DNA of 33,146 bases. It comes from an uncultured Clostridia bacterium (GTDB taxonomy: Bacteria; Bacillota; Clostridia; UMGS1883). Below are positions 22,380 through 31,548 of this stretch, piece after piece; positions within the stretch are counted from its first letter, which is position 1; every line of letters begins with the position of its first letter. The position numbers and the translations under genes are program-made. The notes under the pieces are model-generated. The model saw only the letters and a program-made list of their open reading frames with translations, did no database searches and was not told where the DNA came from. Location of the stretch: NCBI GenBank assembly GCA_947630975.1, contig CANRJP010000020.1, positions 1-33,146 of the forward strand, given 5' to 3'.

Positions 22380-25300
22380 ATGAAAAAGCTGATCACTCTT
22401 ACCTTGTCGGCGGTTCTGGCAGTGGCGGCGCTGCCATCCGTTTCCCTTGCGGAGGAAGAATATCTGACCCGCCACGTGTACGACGGCTGGGATCCCGTAT
22501 ACGACACCACAAAGGAAAAATATCACACTTATGAAACAGAGCACTTCCAGATATTCTGGGGCGACAGCGGCGAGTCCGGCAAGGTAAACAGCTCCTTTTT
22601 GCAGAACTGCGAGCGGGTGCTGGAAAACTGCTGGGACAAGTTTGTCGTCGAAATGGGCATGACTCAGCCCACCACCTCAAACCTCCGGGACGGAGACCGC
22701 ACCACGCAGTATAAAGTCAATGTCATACTCAACGAAACGGGCGTGGAGGGTTACGGCGGCTGGGCCTTCGGCGGCGTGGACAGAGAGGGTTATCCATATT
22801 TCATGTGCGCCCCCGACGCCATGAACGACTGGGTGGTACCGCACGAGATGGGTCACGTAATGCACTTTGCCCAAGGCCGCAACGCCTGGGAGGGCAACGG
22901 CTACCTTGGCCCCTGGTATGAGGCCATCGGCAACTGGTTCCGGGAGCAATACATATATGATGAAAACTGCTACCCGGAGGGGGCAAATTACCGCACTGAC
23001 CTTTCCGCGCTGTACCTTCGCGCAAGCAGCCTTATGGCCGTTAACGGCCGGGCATATTATGAGGCATGGCCCCTGCTCCAGTACCTGACGGACAACCCGG
23101 ACGGTCTGCCGGATTACGGCGACAATTTCATCGCAAAGCTGCTGGGTTATCATCCCGACGCAAGCGACGGCTTCTACAATGTCCTCGCCGCCAACACTGA
23201 GAACAGCGTTCAGGATACCATAGGCCTGTTTGCTTCACATATGGCGTTCATGGACTTTTCGCATAAGAAAAACTACAACGAAAAAATAGACGAAATGCTG
23301 AAAAACGGCTGGATGTACCGACAGCAGCGTTACACCGGGGCCGTACCCTACGGTGATGTTTCCGCCGCCTATACGGTTCCCGTACAAAGGACTCCTCAAA
23401 GCTATGGCTACAACATTATACCTCTCAGCGGCACGGGTGAGGTTTCCGTGACGCTTAAGGGACTTACTGACATTCCCGGCGCCGGCTGGCGGGCAAGGCT
23501 TGTCGCGGGGAAAAAAGACGGAGCCGTACACTACAGCCGACTTTTCGGCAGCGGCGAGACCGGCAGCATAAACGTCGCTTCCGGTGAGGAATTATACCTG
23601 ACCGTCGCGGCGACTCCCTCTCTCGAAACCGCGACAAAGCTGGGTTTGGGCGGCTGGAGCGGCTTTAGCGAGGGCCAGTACCCATATGAGAACAAGACGC
23701 AATACCCGTATTGCTTCACTCTGTCAAACGCGCTGCCCGAGAGCCGTTCAATAAACGTACCTGAAACCTTGCGGCACCCCAACGGCGGCGGAATGGTGGC
23801 CCCAACGGCCAAAGTGGAAGAAACCGCCTACGTCGGCCCCGACGCCATGGTGCTGGGCTGGGCTCAGGTCGGCGGTAACGCGGTCATCGACGGCAACGCA
23901 ATAGTTGCCGGAGGCGCAAATGTCAGCGGCAGCGCCTACATCGGCGGCGACGCCATAGTTATGGACACGGCCACGGTGACCGACAATGCGAGAGTTCTTG
24001 AAAACGCTCTTGTGTGCGGCAATTACACTGTGAGCGGCAGCGCCACCGTAAAGGGGCAGGCTATACTTCTCGGCAGCGGAACCGCCGCCGGACAGGCAAT
24101 AGCCTACGGCGACCTGTTCGAGGATGAGGGAAAAATCATAGAGGCCGGAGCCTTTGCCGGCTATCACTGCCTCGACGTCAACGTGAACCCCGGCTACTTC
24201 AATCAGTCCGGCGAGAACCGCTACGCAAGAGCCTGCGCCGACAGGCTCCAGGCGGCATACGAATTTAACGGCAATTTCCGGGACACGGTCGCTTACAGCG
24301 ATATGTACGGGGTAAACGGCCCGGCCTTAAGGGACGGGACGGCCTTATTCGACGGCACCGGATATCTTGTGGTTCCCGGTTCCGCTCTAAGCTACCGAAA
24401 CGCCGAGCTTACTCTCAGGTTAAAATACGAAAGCGGGCCGGTATTTGACTTCGGCGGACTCTGTCTTGAATCCATCGACGGCAAGCCTGTTCTGACTGCC
24501 GACGGCAGCAGAATTTCCCTTGACAAACCGTATGCCGGCGGCTGGAACGACGTGAGCGTAAAATTTTTGGACGGCAGTGTGACGCTTACGGTAAACGGCG
24601 AGAGCAAGACCGTGGACTCATCTCCGCTGTACAGCTTCGGGGCAAAGAATGAAAACCGTCTCGGCAAAGGGTTTATCGGCGAGATCGACAGCTTCCGCGT
24701 TTATCTTTACGACGGCGGCGACTCCGGCAGCACCGGCGACCTTCCCTCAGACGTCGAGGTCGTTTTTCAGGCCGGCGGCGATCGGAAATCCCTCGGCGCA
24801 ATGACCTCCGACAACAATTCCGTCTGGTGCGGATGGCAGGCGGACGCCGAGACCGTGACGGCGGGAGAAAGCCTCGACCTTCCGGCCGGATATGGGGTAA
24901 AGGTCTCCTCTCCCGTTTACGGCACGGAAAAATTCGCCGTTGAATTTACTCCCTCCGGCGACAGCGTATATCCCGACCACGCGGTCATCGACGGCGCCGG
25001 CAAGGTCATTTTCGCCCACCGCTTCGCCAACGACGCCAAGTTCATTTATCCCGGCCGGGGCGAGCAGTATTTCTGCGGTTCGGACAACGTGGACGATTAT
25101 GCCGGGCAGAAACGTCTCGGCAGCTTTATAGCCGAAGCGGTTTATCCCGGTTCTGCCATTTCCGAACGCGGCGCGGCGGCCTACGGCGGCGGCGGTACAA
25201 TAAGGATAACGGTGGAAAACACATTCTGGTCTCAAGAGCTCAACGCTTTTTGCTCCCGTGCGGTGAACAAATCAAAAAATCTCGATGCGGTACAGACCGG

Positions 25301-25607
25301 CGACCCGGTATATTCCGTAACATATTCCGTTGTCAACGGAAGCATGACATTACCCGTCAGCTCGTCATACTACATGGGTCGAGCCGAAGGCTTTGGCGGA
25401 ATAAGCAGCTTCGGCACATGGAAGGACAAGACCGTAAGCTACGGCGGACTGAGGGTATACGCTGACAGCGTACCTTCACGGATGGTTCCCGCCGAAGGCG
25501 GAGTAGCCGTCACCAACATTGAGGGCGGCAGCGTAGTTTTTGCCGTCTACGCCGAACGGGCAGCAGCAGAGCGAAGCCCACGCCAAAGACTATTTCTCTC
25601 ACCATAG
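22380..25607 (+). CDS. Secreted Svx-like protein: metallopeptidase-type domain, beta-helix repeats, LamG domain; altered C-terminus
   Basis: This 1075-residue protein has a signal peptide (1-24, cut after SLA). The first domain (about 28-330) resembles the DUF6055/Svx group and holds the zinc-protease motif HEMGH at 155-159, followed by WYEAIGNWF with a possible third ligand, Glu181. Residues 476-585 are left-handed beta-helix hexapeptide repeats (AYVGPDAMV, AVIDGNAIV, AYIGGDAIV). A LamG-like sandwich follows (625-778), then an unassigned region (795-1057). Relatives include Svx virulence proteins of pectin-degrading plant pathogens. The last 17 residues (AERAAAERSPRQRLFLSP region) are not protein-like: they are the antisense of the convergent MATE gene, so the natural end has been lost near 25553. 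Confidence 0.75.
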   Translation: MKKLITLTLSAVLAVAALPSVSLAEEEYLTRHVYDGWDPVYDTTKEKYHTYETEHFQIFWGDSGESGKVNSSFLQNCERVLENCWDKFVVEMGMTQPTTSNLRDGDRTTQYKVNVILNETGVEGYGGWAFGGVDREGYPYFMCAPDAMNDWVVPHEMGHVMHFAQGRNAWEGNGYLGPWYEAIGNWFREQYIYDENCYPEGANYRTDLSALYLRASSLMAVNGRAYYEAWPLLQYLTDNPDGLPDYGDNFIAKLLGYHPDASDGFYNVLAANTENSVQDTIGLFASHMAFMDFSHKKNYNEKIDEMLKNGWMYRQQRYTGAVPYGDVSAAYTVPVQRTPQSYGYNIIPLSGTGEVSVTLKGLTDIPGAGWRARLVAGKKDGAVHYSRLFGSGETGSINVASGEELYLTVAATPSLETATKLGLGGWSGFSEGQYPYENKTQYPYCFTLSNALPESRSINVPETLRHPNGGGMVAPTAKVEETAYVGPDAMVLGWAQVGGNAVIDGNAIVAGGANVSGSAYIGGDAIVMDTATVTDNARVLENALVCGNYTVSGSATVKGQAILLGSGTAAGQAIAYGDLFEDEGKIIEAGAFAGYHCLDVNVNPGYFNQSGENRYARACADRLQAAYEFNGNFRDTVAYSDMYGVNGPALRDGTALFDGTGYLVVPGSALSYRNAELTLRLKYESGPVFDFGGLCLESIDGKPVLTADGSRISLDKPYAGGWNDVSVKFLDGSVTLTVNGESKTVDSSPLYSFGAKNENRLGKGFIGEIDSFRVYLYDGGDSGSTGDLPSDVEVVFQAGGDRKSLGAMTSDNNSVWCGWQADAETVTAGESLDLPAGYGVKVSSPVYGTEKFAVEFTPSGDSVYPDHAVIDGAGKVIFAHRFANDAKFIYPGRGEQYFCGSDNVDDYAGQKRLGSFIAEAVYPGSAISERGAAAYGGGGTIRITVENTFWSQELNAFCSRAVNKSKNLDAVQTGDPVYSVTYSVVNGSMTLPVSSSYYMGRAEGFGGISSFGTWKDKTVSYGGLRVYADSVPSRMVPAEGGVAVTNIEGGSVVFAVYAERAAAERSPRQRLFLSP

Positions 25608-26835
25608 ACAGCATAGTGGAGGCCGCCGCGCGGCCCATTGCCTGAAGAAAGATGAAGGCGGCCTTATTCACGCAGGCAAGAACCGTCATGCAAAGGTATA
25701 TCCTGAAGGCGCGAACCGCAAATTCCGTATAGTAAGCGCTCTCGTTTGCCGCGCCGAATACGGCGATCAACCGTCGGGGGAACAGCTCTGCCGCCAACAG
25801 AGCGGCGGCGCCCACCGCCGCCTCACAGACAAGCAGCAGCGTAAAAAGCTTTTTTACCCGGTCGTTTCTTCCGGCGCCCATATTAAATCCGACAATAGGT
25901 ATACAGCCGGCCGCCATGCCGACCACAACGGATATTACTATTTGAAAGAACTTCATTACAATGCCTACCACCGCCATGGGTATCTGAGCAAATTGGGGCT
26001 GCGAAAATATCACGTCTTTGGCTCCGTACTTCCTTATCATGTTATTGATAGCCGCCATCGCGGCAACAAGAGAGATCTGTGACAAAAAGCTGCAAATTCC
26101 AAGTGGGATGATTTTGCCGATTATCCGGCCATTGAGCCGAAAGCTTGCTTTTGTCAGCCCGACGGTTTTTGTGCGGCACAGATACCGCGCCGCCAGAACC
26201 GCCGTTATTACCTGACCGGCAACGGTGGCCACGGCTGCGCCCGTCATTCCCCACTTGAAGCCGAAGATGAAAACCGGATCCAGAATTATATTTGCCACAG
26301 CTCCGGCGAGGGTCGAGGCCATCGCAAACTTCGGGCTCCCGTCCGAACGTATAACCGGATTCATGGCCTGACCGAACACATAAAAAGGTATGCCGAGAGT
26401 AATGTAGAAGAAATACTCCCTTGAATAGTCAAAGGTCTCACGGTTGACCGTGCCGCCAAAGGCCGTGACAATAGGATCCCGAAAAACCAGGTATATCACA
26501 CAGAGCACAATGCCGCCGAGGATCGACAGCACCACGGAATTGCCCATGCTTGTCTCCGCGTCGGCGGTCTTTTGACGGCCGAGGCTCAAGCTGACGAAGG
26601 CGCAGCAGCCATCGCCTATCATCACGGCGACGGCAAGAGCTATTACCGTCAGCGGAAACACGACCGTGTTTGCGGCGTTGCCGTAAGAGCCCAAATAATC
26701 GGCGTTGGCGATGAATATTTGATCCACAATGTTGTAAAGGGCCGCCACCAGCAGAGAAATTATGCAGGGAACGGCGTATTTTCTCATCAGAGTGCCGAGT
26801 TTTTCCTCGGCCAGATATGCGTTTGATCCTTCCAT
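25510..26835 (-). CDS. MATE-family efflux transporter, C-terminally truncated
   Basis: This 441-residue membrane protein belongs to the MATE (multi-antimicrobial extrusion) family, which exports drugs or metabolites using an ion gradient. Conserved blocks are present: PCIISLLVAALYNIVDQIFIA, MIGDGCCAFVSLSLG, GIPFYVFGQAMNPVIRSDG, NIILDPVFIFGFKWGMTGAA and QPQFAQIPMAV. The usual final region ends after GVGFALLLPV; the last 14 residues (RRRRQKLRCRPQCW) are antisense of the neighbouring gene. About 40 residues, including the twelfth membrane segment, are therefore missing, and function is doubtful. ATG at 26835 is preferred, with GAGG eight bases upstream; GTG at 26844 overlaps that site. A terminator hairpin lies between it and the rhamnosidase gene. 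Confidence 0.85.
   Translation of the reverse strand: MEGSNAYLAEEKLGTLMRKYAVPCIISLLVAALYNIVDQIFIANADYLGSYGNAANTVVFPLTVIALAVAVMIGDGCCAFVSLSLGRQKTADAETSMGNSVVLSILGGIVLCVIYLVFRDPIVTAFGGTVNRETFDYSREYFFYITLGIPFYVFGQAMNPVIRSDGSPKFAMASTLAGAVANIILDPVFIFGFKWGMTGAAVATVAGQVITAVLAARYLCRTKTVGLTKASFRLNGRIIGKIIPLGICSFLSQISLVAAMAAINNMIRKYGAKDVIFSQPQFAQIPMAVVGIVMKFFQIVISVVVGMAAGCIPIVGFNMGAGRNDRVKKLFTLLLVCEAAVGAAALLAAELFPRRLIAVFGAANESAYYTEFAVRAFRIYLCMTVLACVNKAAFIFLQAMGRAAASTMLSMVREIVFGVGFALLLPVRRRRQKLRCRPQCW
25551..25556. other. Junction where two convergent genes lose their 3' ends
   Basis: Left of this point the plus strand reads as the Svx-like gene; right of it the minus strand reads as the MATE gene. Each frame then continues briefly through the antisense of the other before stopping. 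A deletion joining the two genes, or an assembly join, explains both truncations at once. Confidence 0.65.
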
Positions 26836-26866
26836 TTCTTTCACCTCAATTTTTATAATCAGAAAA

Positions 26867-26899
26867 CGGCGCGTAAACCCAATCTGGATTTACGCGCCG
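26867..26899 (-). terminator. Terminator after the rhamnosidase gene
   Basis: CGGCGCGTAAA (26867-26877) pairs perfectly with TTTACGCGCCG (26889-26899) around an 11-base loop. Read on the minus strand it is followed by TTTT. It lies about 140 bases beyond the rhamnosidase stop and about 30 bases before the MATE start, so it could also act as an attenuator. The 26900-27037 stretch holds nothing else recognisable. Confidence 0.65.
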
Positions 26900-27037
26900 C
26901 TCGCTACACGATATTAATATTTTAACATGGTAACGGGGATTTTTCAAAGGGCAATTTCAACAAATTTAAAATCAGTTCGAATGAAAAAAATCAATAAAAG
27001 CGCTAATACTTATATGTCTATCCAAGAAAACCTAATG

Positions 27038-30000
27038 TTAAACGGTGACCGCCGGACACAAGGGCCTCATGGACTCGAGGGCGTCCCAAAGGAAAAGCCT
27101 GTCTCCGGCTTCGACCTCAAGGGCATAGGTACCGTCAGTGACAGACAGAACCTCCGCTTTTGTCAAAGCGCCGCCGGAGTAGGCGGCCCTGACAAGAACC
27201 GCCTCGCCCTCAAGGCCGGAAATAACTATCCGACCGTCCTCACAGTTCATCGATACGGCTGTATGGATATCGCCGTCAGCCTCATAGCCGTCGGCCAAAG
27301 CCGCGGTAAGCCTGCCGTCGGTCACGGTAAAGTCATAGCCGCCGGCCTCAAGGGCGAATTTGGCCTTAAGCCCGCCGTTTCGCTGTTCCATGCCGAGGTA
27401 GCTCACGCCCGGGACATTGACAAAGCCTTGTACGCTCTCGGCGGGAACCGGAAGATAGAGGGTCGCGGACGTGTTGGCCGGAATTACGGCGTGATATTCG
27501 GTCAGAGCCGCGTTTTCGTCAGCCTCCCATTGAGACCGAACTGTGCCGTAGAAGGAGTCGTACCGCCCGCTCACCGAACGGATGCGTTCCTCGTCGTTAT
27601 ACTTGATTCCCTTATCAAGCGTCGGCTGAAGTATAATATCCTTAAAGCCGTTTTCGGACTCTATGCCCGCCATGTACCGGTACATCCACTCGGCCACGGA
27701 GCCGTAGGCAAAGTGATTGAAGGAGTTCATCTCCGCGTCGCCGAAGCCCTTGTCCCTGTCATAGGAGTTCCAGCGTTCCCATACAGTCGTCGCCCCCGAC
27801 CTTACCTCGAAGAGCCAGGAGGGCATTTCGGTGCTTAAAAGCAGATCGTAGCTCACATCGGAGCGGCCCGCGTCGCTGAGGACGGGCGTGATAATATTTG
27901 AGCCAAGGAAGCCGACGCCGAGGGTATTTTTGCCGTACTTCGCCCTGACGCTGCCGGGGTCGGGGTTTTCGTTCCTGATATTTTCCACCAGCATGGCGAG
28001 GGCCTCGTCCCGCATCTCATTGCTGTCATACCAGCCCAGCTTGAGCATCCACAGAAGGGCGGTCTGGGAATTGTCCTCAATAACTCCGGCCTTACCGGCG
28101 TCGGCCATGAACAGGCCGTTATATCCGCCTTCGGAGGAATAGACCTTCAGGCTGTGAGCCTCGCCGGCGGTGGCGCTGTACTCACCCACCTCCCGCCAGT
28201 CGTTTTTGTCGTCGGAAACCTCAATGGTGAAGCGTCTGGGATGGTTGACGCAGACGCCGGGAGTCATGGACTCGTTTTTATCATAGCGGCAGAATATTTT
28301 GACACTGCTGATATTTCGGGCCTCGCCAAGATCAACGGTGACCGATATGGGCGAAGCGGCAATATCACTGCCGGGATTTGTATTTGAGCTGTAGCCGTCT
28401 GTGCCCGTGTATTTTCCGTCCGTGAGATTGTCTATGTTCCAGCCGTAGGCGTTAAAGGTGTTGTCTGACTCGGCGGGTCTTCCGGCGGCGTAATTCGTGT
28501 TTCCGTCCTCGCCGCAGACCTCCAGTTCCATTATCTGGAGACGGTGCTCGCCGTCGTCCGAGGTGCCGGGGCCGGTCTCGGTGGCGGTGAGCCGCAGATA
28601 TTGAGCCTGTGCGGGTTCAAACTCCGCCGTCATTACATGATTTTCAAAGGTGGGGGCGGGGAGCACGGTAACGCCCTCACGGCCAACGAAGCTGACGTAG
28701 GCATCCAAATAGGCCCGCTTCTGCCGCCGGAATTTTTCCGAATACTGCGCTTCTCTCGTGCCGTCACCCACAACGGCCGCCATTTCGGCCATGAGCGAGG
28801 TTACGTATCCGTAGTACAGGTCGGCGATTATATGGTAGCCGGAGCCTTGAAAGGCCAGCCAGTCGCCGAAGCCGCGGGCATCGACCTCCGGAGCCTGATC
28901 CGAGGCCCTCTCGTGCTCCTGCAAATAATTCATGTAGGCGTTCATCGCCTCCCAGTTGTCCTTTAAGAACTGCACGTCGCCGGTCTGCACGTAATAGGAG
29001 TAAGCGTTAATTACCTCCACGTCGCTCCAGCCCGTGGCCCAATGGCGGAAATAGCCGCTCAGCGCCAGCACCGCCGCCGGAAAGCCGTCCTCAAGGGTAT
29101 TGTCGCTCAAAAGCTCCTGATACCCGTTCAAAAAGGCGGCGCTGTCAAAGTTGTACATCGCCGTCCGGGCAAAGGCTTGGGCGTCTCCCGTCCAGGCCAG
29201 CCGCTCGTCACGCTGGGGACAGTCGGTGGGAATGGTGAAGAAGTTGCTGAGCTGGCCGTAAAGGGCATTTTTGAACAGCCGGTTCACGTCTTGGTTATTG
29301 GTTTCGATGAAGCCCGTCTGACGGCTGACCGAGGACAGCGCCCGGGAGCGAAGCCCGGTTACGGTGACGTCGCCGCCTATGGCCTTGAGCTCCACATACT
29401 GATACCCGAAAAAGCTCACGGACGGTTGGTACACCTCCTCGCCGGTTCCGGCAAAGGTGTAATGAACCTCGGAGCGGGCGGCCCGCAAACTCTTGGTGTA
29501 AATACTGCCCTTGGGGCCGCTGGCCTGGGTGGCTCCGTTGCCCACGGCGCTGCCGTCGTTGAGCATTTCGGCAAATTTCATGTTAAGGCCTACGCCCTTG
29601 GCCGCGCTGAACTTTATCTCCGGCACGGCGGTCAGGTTCTGGCCCATGTTTACCACCATTGTCTGGCCGTCTTTCAAAGTGACGCCGTCTTTGAACATAT
29701 CCGGCCCGCTGTATTCGGCCAGCACCTCTATCTCGCCGCCGGGGTAAGAGGAGTCGGCTTTGGTTCCGCTGTAAACCTGGGCGGAAACGGGGAGCTGTTC
29801 AAAAGCGTCGGCTATTCGGCCCGACATTCCCCTTGAGGGGCGAATTTCGCCGGCATAGGTCACGGTCTCAAGGCTGCGGGGATAAAGTACGCTGTTCCAT
29901 ACCTCGCCCGCGTCGCATTCGGCCACGGTCGTCCAGCTTTGGCCGTCGTCGGAGACCTGTATCTCGTAGATTTTTGGATAGTTGGGACAAAGCTCGCCGC

Positions 30001-31387
30001 TGACCGAGGCCTTTTCCGTTCGGCAGACGATATTTACGGTTGTTATCTCCGCATTGTTGGCAAAAGTAAAATCCACGGTAACGGGAGCGGCAGGCTTATA
30101 TTCGGGCAGACTCTCTTTCGCCAGTATATTAGAAGTATAGCCGCTGTAATTGCCGGGGCCAAAGCCGCCGTCATTGATGTTGGAAAGCCTCCACTGGGGA
30201 GGAGCTTCGAAATTATCGGAAGCCGTCACCGCCGCGCCAATGGCGTGATTGGTTCCCGACGCGTCCAAAGCCTCCAGCTCCATTATCTGGAGGCGGGTCT
30301 CGCCGTCCTCCTTCACCGCCGGGCCTATCTCGGATACGGACAGCCGCATATACTTCGCGGCCTTCGGATTTTCAATATCGGTTTTAATTATGTACGGGGT
30401 ACCCTTGTTTTCGACCGAACCCACCCAACCGGAGCCGTCATAGCCGGGAGCCTGATAATCGCCCAGAGCCGCGAGCCTCCCGGCGTCGTAATCCTCGCCG
30501 TAGTACACGCCGTTGCCGGTAATGGGGCCGTTTAGAGTGCCCTTCCAATCCGAGGTATCGGTAATTATTTTTTGAGTGCCCTTATCGGTGTTTATGACAA
30601 GCATGGCCTTGACCGCCGGACGGCCCGAAAGGGCGCCAAGCACGCCCTCGGCGCCGCCGTTGTTCCAGCCGGTACCGGCGGTGACGGTGACTGCCGCCGA
30701 GGACTGACCCTTGAGCTGCTCGGTCACGTCGTATGTCTCGTACTCGATAGACCGGTCGCCGTTGCCGTAGCCCGGATTCATAAAAGGGTACACCTTTTCT
30801 CCGTTTTCCACCTTATACACGGGCTGTCCGTTGACCCGGGCGGAATACACTCCCAGAGCCGTTATGTACAGCCGGGCGGAAACGACGTTCCCGTCGATAG
30901 CCTTTTCCGTCCTGAATATGGGCGCGGCCGAGGACGCCGGCATGGCGATGAAATCCGCTTTCCGCCAGTCGGGATCGCCGTCCACGGCGGTCTCAAAGTA
31001 CGCCTCATCGCAGACGGACTCGTTGCCCTCTTTATCCCAGACCGTGACAGTCCAGCCGTACCTGACGGCGTCGTCCAAGGCCGGGCCACCGTAGGGAACG
31101 CCCACGGAAAGCTCGCTCTCGACCCTGCCGGAATTCCAGACGGTCTTATCGCCGTCCGTCACATTGATTTCGTAAGCCGACTGCCCGGCGCCGACGCGCT
31201 CCGACTCCATTCTCCAACCGAAGCGGACGCCGTCGGCGTCTATTCCCAAAGGGTCGGTCATGTAATTTACCGTCGGCGAAACAACGGTAAATCCCGCCCC
31301 TTTCGCCACAGCGGGCGCCGCCGCGCCGGTAGATGTCATTAAAAATGTCAGTGCCAGGGCCATCGCCCCCTTTCTAAGGTTTTTCAT
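27038..31387 (-). CDS. Secreted GH78-type alpha-L-rhamnosidase with two inserted F5/8-type C modules
   Basis: This 1449-residue protein has a signal peptide (to about residue 29) and the domain order of bacterial alpha-L-rhamnosidases. N-terminal beta domains include SARLYITALGVYSARVNGQPV. The catalytic (alpha/alpha)6 barrel covers about 700-1240, and a C-terminal beta-sandwich follows. Catalytic signatures are IPTDCPQRDERLAWTGDAQ, with the likely acid Glu728, and TTVWERW with the likely base Glu1204. Two related F5/8-type C (carbohydrate-binding, discoidin-like) modules are inserted: one at about 344-500, within the N-terminal beta region, and one at about 925-1085, within the barrel. Both share YxRLxxxExGP...ETRLQIMELE-like text. 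The ATG follows AGGAGG. The divergent AraC gene is its likely regulator. It should release rhamnose from plant polysaccharides or glycosides; the substrate is inferred. Confidence 0.9.
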   Translation of the reverse strand: MKNLRKGAMALALTFLMTSTGAAAPAVAKGAGFTVVSPTVNYMTDPLGIDADGVRFGWRMESERVGAGQSAYEINVTDGDKTVWNSGRVESELSVGVPYGGPALDDAVRYGWTVTVWDKEGNESVCDEAYFETAVDGDPDWRKADFIAMPASSAAPIFRTEKAIDGNVVSARLYITALGVYSARVNGQPVYKVENGEKVYPFMNPGYGNGDRSIEYETYDVTEQLKGQSSAAVTVTAGTGWNNGGAEGVLGALSGRPAVKAMLVINTDKGTQKIITDTSDWKGTLNGPITGNGVYYGEDYDAGRLAALGDYQAPGYDGSGWVGSVENKGTPYIIKTDIENPKAAKYMRLSVSEIGPAVKEDGETRLQIMELEALDASGTNHAIGAAVTASDNFEAPPQWRLSNINDGGFGPGNYSGYTSNILAKESLPEYKPAAPVTVDFTFANNAEITTVNIVCRTEKASVSGELCPNYPKIYEIQVSDDGQSWTTVAECDAGEVWNSVLYPRSLETVTYAGEIRPSRGMSGRIADAFEQLPVSAQVYSGTKADSSYPGGEIEVLAEYSGPDMFKDGVTLKDGQTMVVNMGQNLTAVPEIKFSAAKGVGLNMKFAEMLNDGSAVGNGATQASGPKGSIYTKSLRAARSEVHYTFAGTGEEVYQPSVSFFGYQYVELKAIGGDVTVTGLRSRALSSVSRQTGFIETNNQDVNRLFKNALYGQLSNFFTIPTDCPQRDERLAWTGDAQAFARTAMYNFDSAAFLNGYQELLSDNTLEDGFPAAVLALSGYFRHWATGWSDVEVINAYSYYVQTGDVQFLKDNWEAMNAYMNYLQEHERASDQAPEVDARGFGDWLAFQGSGYHIIADLYYGYVTSLMAEMAAVVGDGTREAQYSEKFRRQKRAYLDAYVSFVGREGVTVLPAPTFENHVMTAEFEPAQAQYLRLTATETGPGTSDDGEHRLQIMELEVCGEDGNTNYAAGRPAESDNTFNAYGWNIDNLTDGKYTGTDGYSSNTNPGSDIAASPISVTVDLGEARNISSVKIFCRYDKNESMTPGVCVNHPRRFTIEVSDDKNDWREVGEYSATAGEAHSLKVYSSEGGYNGLFMADAGKAGVIEDNSQTALLWMLKLGWYDSNEMRDEALAMLVENIRNENPDPGSVRAKYGKNTLGVGFLGSNIITPVLSDAGRSDVSYDLLLSTEMPSWLFEVRSGATTVWERWNSYDRDKGFGDAEMNSFNHFAYGSVAEWMYRYMAGIESENGFKDIILQPTLDKGIKYNDEERIRSVSGRYDSFYGTVRSQWEADENAALTEYHAVIPANTSATLYLPVPAESVQGFVNVPGVSYLGMEQRNGGLKAKFALEAGGYDFTVTDGRLTAALADGYEADGDIHTAVSMNCEDGRIVISGLEGEAVLVRAAYSGGALTKAEVLSVTDGTYALEVEAGDRLFLWDALESMRPLCPAVTV

Positions 31388-31420
31388 AGCTTTTCCTCCT
31401 GTTTTTCGATTACGGCCATA

Positions 31421-31449
31421 TTGACAATTATGTCTTTTTATTCTATAAT
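31421..31449 (+). promoter_or_regulatory. Consensus promoter of the AraC-type regulator gene
   Basis: TTGACA (31421-31426) and TATAAT (31444-31449) are 17 bases apart, a perfect consensus. The leader to the GTG start is about 93 bases. Confidence 0.75.
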
Positions 31450-31470
31450 GATAATAACCGTTAATTTCAA
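31442..31470 (-). promoter_or_regulatory. Rhamnosidase promoter overlapping the AraC promoter
   Basis: On the minus strand TTGAAA (31470-31465) and TATAGA (31447-31442) are 17 bases apart. Its -10 overlaps the -10 of the plus-strand promoter almost completely, so polymerase probably cannot use both at once. Confidence 0.5.
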
Positions 31471-31548
31471 TATACCTTTTATTTTAGGAAAAGTATATGT
31501 TCTCTCAAATTTATTTTATGTCTTTTCATTCAAAAGGAGGCAAACGCT

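Noticed and set aside
26927-27838. A 303-codon plus-strand frame over the 3' end of the rhamnosidase gene
   Set aside because: Antisense to a well-supported coding region, with no promoter, ribosome site or domain of its own.
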